Shown piece after piece: positions 7,790 to 11,627 of a DNA stretch of 11,627 nt. The translations under genes and the position numbers were made by a program. A model generated the notes under the pieces. That model was not told the DNA's origin, did no database searches, and worked only from the letters and a program-made list of their open reading frames with translations. Origin of the DNA: an uncultured Fastidiosipila sp. (lineage in GTDB: Bacteria > Bacillota > Clostridia > Saccharofermentanales > Fastidiosipilaceae); assembly GCA_938014865.1 (NCBI GenBank), contig CALLQJ010000061.1, positions 1 through 11,627 of the forward strand, in the 5' to 3' direction. Within the stretch, counting starts at the first letter, position 1. Each line of letters opens with the position of its first letter.

Positions 7790-8472
7790 TAGCTCAACAC
7801 AGCTGCTATAGTTTTGAATAATAATTTAAAATCTTCTTTTAAATTAAAATTTTTTATTGCCTCAAGATTGTACTGCATCTTCTCGGGCAAAATTTTTTCT
7901 ATATACGTCTTGTCCGTATCCTCTGAATTTTGCAAAAGCGTTTGTTCATCTTTGTAACGAATGCTGGCTTCACTTGTTACGCCGGCAGGCAAAAGGAGCG
8001 TGGCATACATTTCTGCTGTATAGTGTTTGACGTAAAAAGGACTTTCAGGCCTTGTCCCTACAAAGGTCATATCGCCTTTGAAAATGTCTATAAGCTGAGG
8101 GATTTCATCTAAGCGGTATTTTCTGATTTTCTGACCGACCCTAGTTATTCTCTGATCCCCCTCCACTGTCACCTGAGTCCCCATTTTATCTGCACCGGAA
8201 ACCATGGTTCTGAATTTATGAATACGAAAGGGTCTGCCATATTGCGTAATGCGTGTCTGACGAAAAAACACCCCTCCTTTTGAATCCAATGCAATAGCTA
8301 AAGCAAGAATCAGAAATAAAGGAGAAAGCAGAATAAGAAGAATCAGACTCATAAGAATATCGAAAAGTCTTTTTATAAACAAAGACACACGTTTGCTCTT
8401 TAAGTAGTCATAGTAAGGCCTGACCTCTTCCGTCCTCATATACTCCGGAAGCTTTTCCCAGTCTTTCAGCAT
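7789..8472 (-). CDS. PglC-type phosphoglycosyl transferase (initiating sugar transferase)
   Basis: A 227-residue protein of the bacterial sugar transferase family (monotopic phosphoglycosyl transferases). After a short hydrophilic N-terminus, KRLFDILMS leads into one hydrophobic segment (about 40-62) broken by Ser50-Pro51, as in the re-entrant helix of PglC. Family motifs follow: FFRQTRITQYGRPFRIHKFRTM (about 69-90), the catalytic Asp122-Glu123 pair in RLDEIPQL, and KGDMTFVGTRPE (about 132-143), with Thr140 where most relatives have Pro. It transfers a sugar-1-phosphate from a UDP-sugar to undecaprenyl phosphate at the inner membrane face, starting the repeat unit. There is no long N-terminal membrane domain of the WbaP/CpsE type. 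It starts 20 bases after the aminotransferase stop with an AAAGGA site six bases before the ATG, so the two are cotranscribed. Pairing with an aminotransferase suggests a bacillosamine-like or other 4-amino-6-deoxy sugar substrate, which is inference. Confidence 0.92.
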   Translation of the reverse strand: MLKDWEKLPEYMRTEEVRPYYDYLKSKRVSLFIKRLFDILMSLILLILLSPLFLILALAIALDSKGGVFFRQTRITQYGRPFRIHKFRTMVSGADKMGTQVTVEGDQRITRVGQKIRKYRLDEIPQLIDIFKGDMTFVGTRPESPFYVKHYTAEMYATLLLPAGVTSEASIRYKDEQTLLQNSEDTDKTYIEKILPEKMQYNLEAIKNFNLKEDFKLLFKTIAAVLS

Positions 8473-8492
8473 ATTAAATCCTTTAAAAAGTG

Positions 8493-9719
8493 CTACACAG
8501 CCAAGATATTATGTACCTCCCTCACCTGCTTAATCACATATTGAACATCTTCATCCGAAAGACAAGTGTTAAGCGGCAAGGTTACTTCATTTTGAAACTG
8601 CTCGTAGGCATTCGGGTAGTCCTTTATATCAAAACCGCGTTTTTTATAGCCTGTGTGAAGCGGCAGGGGTTTGTAATGAACATTCGTTGCAACACCCATC
8701 TCTGCCATTTTTTGAATAAAAAGGTTACGCTCTTCTGAACTAAACGGCTGTCCGTTCGAATGGAAGAGCCGCATAATATAAAGATGACCGGAAGATGTAT
8801 AGTCTTTTGTATAGTGATCCAAAGTTTTAATACTTAAATCTTTAAACGCTTCATCATATCGTTCAACGATCGCTCTGCGTCGTTCCAGCATGCCGTCATA
8901 ACGCGTCATTTGCGCTAAACCGATGGCGGCCAGAATGTCTGTCATATTGCATTTATAGAGAAGGTCAACAATATCGTATTCCCAGGCCCCTAACTGACTT
9001 TTGGCTAAGGCGTCTTTGCTCTGTCCGTGCAGACTATAAAGCATATATTGATGGTACAAGGCATCATTATCAATGCCGGGAATATCCCGCCATACAGCCG
9101 CTCCGCCTTCTGCCGTGGTAAAATTCTTTACCGCATGAAAACTAAAGTTTGAAAAATCTGCTACTGAACCGCTCGCTTTACCTTTATAAATTGCACCGAA
9201 CGAATGGGCAGCATCGTCCATAATGATAATCCGATTAAAAGCTTTTTGAATTTTATTATCCGAAGGCGTAAAAAGATCTTTTTTGCGTTCTACGATATCA
9301 AAAAGACGATCATAATCGGCAGGAATACCGAAGAGATCAACCGGGATAATAACCTTGGTCTTATCTGTGATGGCAGCCTCCAGCGCATCGTAGTCCATCG
9401 TAAATTTTCCGGAAGCACAATCGACCATAACGATTTTTGCTCCGACATGGGCCACAACGCTGGCTGTTGCAGTATAAGTATAGGCGGGGACAATTACCTC
9501 GTCTCCCGGTCCGACACCTAAGATGCGTAAGGTGACTTCGGCACAAGACGTATTAGAGTTAAGACAAACTGCTTTGGAAGTGCCGCAGCGTTCTGCTACT
9601 TCCTTTTCCAGTGCCATCGTTTTAGGACCGGTCGTAATCCAGCCCGATTTTAATGCATCTCTTACTTCATTTATTTCCGCCTCACCGATATCCGGGGGAC
9701 TGAAAGGAATCTGTCTCAT
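8493..9719 (-). CDS. DegT/DnrJ/EryC1/StrS-family sugar aminotransferase
   Basis: A 408-residue PLP-dependent aminotransferase of full family length. The start MRQIPFSPPDIGEAEINEV, then SGWITTGP (25-32), NSNTSCAEVTLR, DEVIVPAYTYTATASV, and MDDAAHSFGA (about 167-175, Asp169 for the PLP ring nitrogen) are classic. The Schiff-base lysine is Lys198 in SFHAVKNFTTAEGG. C-terminal HYKPLPLH (about 352-359) is also conserved. Enzymes of this class convert a keto sugar nucleotide to an amino sugar; close functional analogues include PglE-like UDP-4-keto-6-deoxy-GlcNAc aminotransferases, which would fit the PglC-like gene next door. The dehydratase and any N-acetyltransferase are not in this window, so the exact sugar is unknown. 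The ATG at 9719 has an AAAGG site seven bases upstream. A promoter candidate lies at 9814-9841, making this the first gene of the polysaccharide genes on this side. Confidence 0.93.
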   Translation of the reverse strand: MRQIPFSPPDIGEAEINEVRDALKSGWITTGPKTMALEKEVAERCGTSKAVCLNSNTSCAEVTLRILGVGPGDEVIVPAYTYTATASVVAHVGAKIVMVDCASGKFTMDYDALEAAITDKTKVIIPVDLFGIPADYDRLFDIVERKKDLFTPSDNKIQKAFNRIIIMDDAAHSFGAIYKGKASGSVADFSNFSFHAVKNFTTAEGGAAVWRDIPGIDNDALYHQYMLYSLHGQSKDALAKSQLGAWEYDIVDLLYKCNMTDILAAIGLAQMTRYDGMLERRRAIVERYDEAFKDLSIKTLDHYTKDYTSSGHLYIMRLFHSNGQPFSSEERNLFIQKMAEMGVATNVHYKPLPLHTGYKKRGFDIKDYPNAYEQFQNEVTLPLNTCLSDEDVQYVIKQVREVHNILAV

Positions 9720-9813
9720 GATAAAGCCTTTCTCAACATATCCGAAAATGTTTAAATTTGTTTCCTTTTTTAAGCCTATTTTAATATCGTCCTATATTCT
9801 AACCTATTAATAC

Positions 9814-9841
9814 ATTTTAATACACTTAAAGTAGTGAACAA
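9814..9841 (-). promoter_or_regulatory. Candidate promoter for the aminotransferase-transferase pair
   Basis: On the minus strand TTGTTC (9841-9836) is followed after 16 bases by TAAAAT (9819-9814). The -10 box matches in five of six positions, the -35 in three. It would give a leader of just under 100 bases before the ATG at 9719. No stronger candidate is seen in the gap. Confidence 0.33.
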
Positions 9842-9917
9842 TTGCGATACCTGACTTGTCTTATGAGACATTTCAACAAAGCCTTACCTGTCTCTGAGCG
9901 AAACGGCCAAGGCGATT

Positions 9918-9942
9918 GATAACGGGACTTATCCCGGCTATC
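9918..9942. repeat. Two-part hairpin in the boundary gap
   Basis: CGGGA (9923-9927) and TCCCG (9932-9936) pair around the four-base loop CTTA. Outside them GATA (9918-9921) pairs with TATC (9939-9942) across a small internal loop. An alternative outer pairing uses GCGAT (9912-9916) with ATCGC (9940-9944). No run of T follows on either strand, so it is not a standard terminator. It could be a structured RNA, a protein site or an IS end. Confidence 0.4.
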
Positions 9943-10025
9943 GCACCCGAATGATTAATGAAGTTTTTATTCCGTAAATGCTGATGCAACTTTCCACCTT
10001 AATCTGCAGTCTTTTCCTGCACTAC

Positions 10026-11045
10026 TTATTCCTTACTCTCTAAGATCCTAGCCAGAACCGGATACACAGCCTCCGCCATGCGCATGAAGCCGAGTCCGGT
10101 TGGATGGCAGCCGTCAATCGTGCACTCTTCGCGCCCGCTTGTGCCGAAGAGCCGTTCTCCGTCAATGAAATAGACATTGCGGTCACCGGCCTGCACGGCG
10201 TTGCGGTATGTCCGGTAAATAACGTCACGGCGGCGGATGCTGTCTTCCCGATGGAAATCAAAATCAGGACGGCTCAGCATGACAATCGGGAGGCCGGGCT
10301 TTGCTTTACGGATATGCCGGAAGAAGGGCTCGTGCGTTTCGGCTAAGTGTTTAGGGGACGGTGAGTTGTGGTCGTAGTCGTAGACAAGGATCGAGATATT
10401 TTCCATCTTTGCGATATATTCGGCAAAGGCTATTTCGCCTTTGGCACCGCCGGAATAGCCGTGATTGAGATAATCGCTGTCGAGCCGGCGGCTGACGATC
10501 GAGGTATAGGCCGCACCGGGACGCGGTGCACAGCCGCCTTCGGTAATCGATGAACCGTAGAATACAATGGGCTGCTCATAGCGATAATCAGGGGCTGTTT
10601 CCAAGTTTGCCTCGTCCGGCAGCAAGATCTTGAGAGCGGACAGGCGCTCGTTTCGCGGAAGATTCAGGGTAATGGTCTGCATGCCGGAAGATTTTCGGAA
10701 TTCGCCTTCCTGCCACTTTTCTTTGAAGCCGTAGTCTGACGGGGCCAGATAGCCGAGGTAACGGCTGTTCACGCCGCTTTCCTCGTAAACATCCAGACCG
10801 GCGGAACCCGGAAGAGCGATGGCGGGATCGACGGACTCCGTCGCCAAGCGCATCCTTATTTTGAAGGCGGAAGCATCGGTCCGAAAGCGCAACCTCGCCC
10901 CGACGTTGCGGCGGCCGAGCTCTTCAAACTGGGGGAATTTTTCAATCATTTCCTCCGGCAGGCGGTAGAACATTCTCCGGGCCCGGGCTTCCGGGCAGAT
11001 GCCGTAAAGGCGCATCTTTTGATCGTAAGCGTCATAGATTTTCAT
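10026..11045 (-). CDS. SGNH/GDSL hydrolase with GxDLY-type N-terminal domain
   Basis: A 339-residue protein with no signal peptide, so likely cytoplasmic. The N-terminal part (to about 155) looks like a beta-sandwich domain and contains GLDVY (83-87), matching the GxDLY signature. The C-terminal SGNH hydrolase domain has YGSSITEGG (163-171, nucleophile Ser166), NHGYSGG (194-200, oxyanion-hole Gly), DHNSP (225-229, Asn227), and DGCHP (311-315, Asp311/His314). These are the four SGNH blocks with an apparently intact catalytic triad. Family members are esterases, often removing acetyl groups from carbohydrates, but the substrate here is unknown. It is more G+C-rich than the polysaccharide genes and separated from them, so a direct role in the pathway is unproven. 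The ATG at 11045 has a strong GGGAGG site eight bases upstream. A weak promoter candidate (TTGAGC, 19 bases, TAAACT) overlaps the preceding terminator. Confidence 0.9.
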   Translation of the reverse strand: MKIYDAYDQKMRLYGICPEARARRMFYRLPEEMIEKFPQFEELGRRNVGARLRFRTDASAFKIRMRLATESVDPAIALPGSAGLDVYEESGVNSRYLGYLAPSDYGFKEKWQEGEFRKSSGMQTITLNLPRNERLSALKILLPDEANLETAPDYRYEQPIVFYGSSITEGGCAPRPGAAYTSIVSRRLDSDYLNHGYSGGAKGEIAFAEYIAKMENISILVYDYDHNSPSPKHLAETHEPFFRHIRKAKPGLPIVMLSRPDFDFHREDSIRRRDVIYRTYRNAVQAGDRNVYFIDGERLFGTSGREECTIDGCHPTGLGFMRMAEAVYPVLARILESKE

Positions 11046-11099
11046 GGCGGGTACCTCCCTCTCTTCTGACAGTTTACCTTAGGGGGGAGGGCTTTGCTC

Positions 11100-11131
11100 A
11101 AAAAAATAGCTGCCGCCCGAAAGCGACAGCT
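11100..11131 (-). terminator. Intrinsic terminator after the 157-residue protein gene
   Basis: In transcription direction AGCTGTCGC (11131-11123) pairs with GCGGCAGCT (11116-11108) as a nine-base stem with one G-U pair and the six-base loop TTTCGG. It is followed, after one A, by seven T (11106-11100). This is a textbook rho-independent terminator about 20 bases past the stop codon at 11152. It insulates the SGNH gene from its upstream neighbour. Confidence 0.9.
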
Positions 11132-11151
11132 TGAATTTTTCTTGTGTTGTT

Positions 11152-11625
11152 TTACTTCTCGCGTTTCTCCCAGTACTTGGCCAAAATGGAGTAGACACCG
11201 CCGGTGGTCTGCTGGCGGAAGAGCCGGTAGGAGTCGAGGTCACGGAGGACGTCCTCGTAGTTTCGCTTGTAGTTCAAGAGGTCATACGGGTCGTCTTCGT
11301 CGTAGTCGTAGTCGCCGTGATAGAGAAAGTCTTCTTTGCGGCCTTCGAAATTGCGTTTGAGCATTTTTTCTTTTTCTTCGCGATCAAAGACTTCGTAAAA
11401 ACCTTTTACTTCTGCGCCTTTGGGATTATCGAAGAAGTTCATCTTGAATTCGATGGCGGCGACGTCGCGGAAGATCATCTTGATTTTGCGTTCCTGTCCG
11501 CTCTCCGGGTCGTAGGTTTTGAGTTTATACTGGACCTTGCCGCGTTGGTTTTTCGGCTTGACCTTAAGTTTGCACATTCGGATCACTTTTTTCACTTCTC
11601 GTTGCTTTCGTGCGCTCATTTTCAT
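11152..11625 (-). CDS. Conserved-looking hypothetical protein, unknown function
   Basis: A 157-residue, highly charged, apparently soluble protein that I do not recognise. The N-terminus is strongly basic (about 1-36, many Lys and Arg), the middle (about 40-80) is mixed with beta-like alternation, and residues 105-115 form an acidic, Tyr-rich run (DYDYDEDDPYD). The C-terminus is again mixed. There is no signal peptide, membrane segment or known catalytic motif. The ATG at 11625 is only two bases from the window end, so neither its ribosome binding site nor a more upstream start can be checked; a second in-frame ATG is at codon 3. The frame is supported as a real gene by its good terminator (11100-11131), balanced codon use and higher G+C typical of the right flank. 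It may be the last gene of an operon extending to the right. Confidence 0.72.
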   Translation of the reverse strand: MKMSARKQREVKKVIRMCKLKVKPKNQRGKVQYKLKTYDPESGQERKIKMIFRDVAAIEFKMNFFDNPKGAEVKGFYEVFDREEKEKMLKRNFEGRKEDFLYHGDYDYDEDDPYDLLNYKRNYEDVLRDLDSYRLFRQQTTGGVYSILAKYWEKREK

Positions 11626-11627
11626 CT

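Larger units (their letters stand above)
9720..10025. other. Boundary gap with hairpin and unassigned ORF-like fragment
   Basis: No intact gene is supported in these 306 bases. The part near the aminotransferase is A+T-rich; from about 9840 rightwards the composition is more balanced and looks like former coding sequence. A plus-strand frame without a start codon, 9867-9977, reads ISTKPYLSLSETAKAIDNGT and onward to FIP before TAA, preceded by a TGA. I do not recognise it. A stable inverted repeat lies at 9918-9942. Near the SGNH stop, TGCAG and CTGCA flank a short loop, but there is no U-tract, so no clear terminator is present. Confidence 0.45.

Noticed and set aside
9204..9521. Plus-strand ORF of about 105 codons inside the aminotransferase gene
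   Set aside because: It is the antisense shadow of a clear PLP aminotransferase with all family motifs; its own translation shows no recognisable domain and no suitable ribosome binding site.
9523..9810. Plus-strand ORF of 95 codons over the aminotransferase start
   Set aside because: Mostly antisense to the conserved N-terminus of the aminotransferase and without any domain signal.
11094..11360. Plus-strand ORF of 88 codons rich in Arg and Ser
   Set aside because: It runs antisense through the terminator and the hypothetical protein gene; the biased composition comes from the opposite reading of acidic and aromatic codons.

Overview
The window looks like the proximal half of a surface-polysaccharide (capsule or exopolysaccharide) locus of a Gram-positive, Bacillota/Clostridia-type bacterium. 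This lineage is an inference. It rests on AAAGG/AGGAGG-type ribosome binding sites, an IS30-type transposase remnant of the kind common in clostridia, Gram-positive-looking GT2, MBOAT and DHHW proteins, and the lack of any LPS-specific gene. All intact genes lie on the minus strand, so transcription runs from high to low coordinates.

Right flank (about 10026-11627): a small protein of unknown function, followed by a clear intrinsic terminator, then an SGNH hydrolase with a GxDLY-type N-terminal domain. This flank is visibly richer in G+C than the rest and is probably chromosomal backbone or a locus boundary. A 306-base non-coding stretch (9720-10025) separates it from the polysaccharide genes. 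That stretch holds a strong hairpin and a short ORF-like fragment I could not assign.

Polysaccharide genes, in transcription order: a DegT/DnrJ/EryC1/StrS aminotransferase (8493-9719) and a small PglC-type phosphoglycosyl transferase (7789-8472) form a tight pair. They likely make an amino-sugar nucleotide and load the first sugar phosphate on the lipid carrier. A 736-base, very A+T-rich gene-free stretch with internal repeats follows. Next come overlapping genes for a Wzy-like polymerase (5718-7052) and a Wzx-like flippase (4514-5725), then a degraded plus-strand IS30-family transposase (3931-4438). After that are an MBOAT O-acyltransferase (2168-3643) and a DHHW/AlgX-like partner (1034-2158), an apparent polysaccharide O-acetylation module. 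Last is the start of a GT2 glycosyltransferase (1-691) that runs off the left edge; the remaining glycosyltransferases are probably further left.

Together these genes support a Wzx/Wzy-dependent pathway: lipid-linked initiation, repeat-unit assembly by glycosyltransferases, flipping, polymerisation, and O-acetylation outside the membrane. I see no CRISPR array, tRNA, rRNA or defence system. The most unusual points are the broken IS30 copy with a duplicated dipeptide inside its catalytic motif, the repeat-bearing non-coding gap, and the unassigned fragment and hairpin at the locus boundary. I did not find convincing evidence of an undescribed system.
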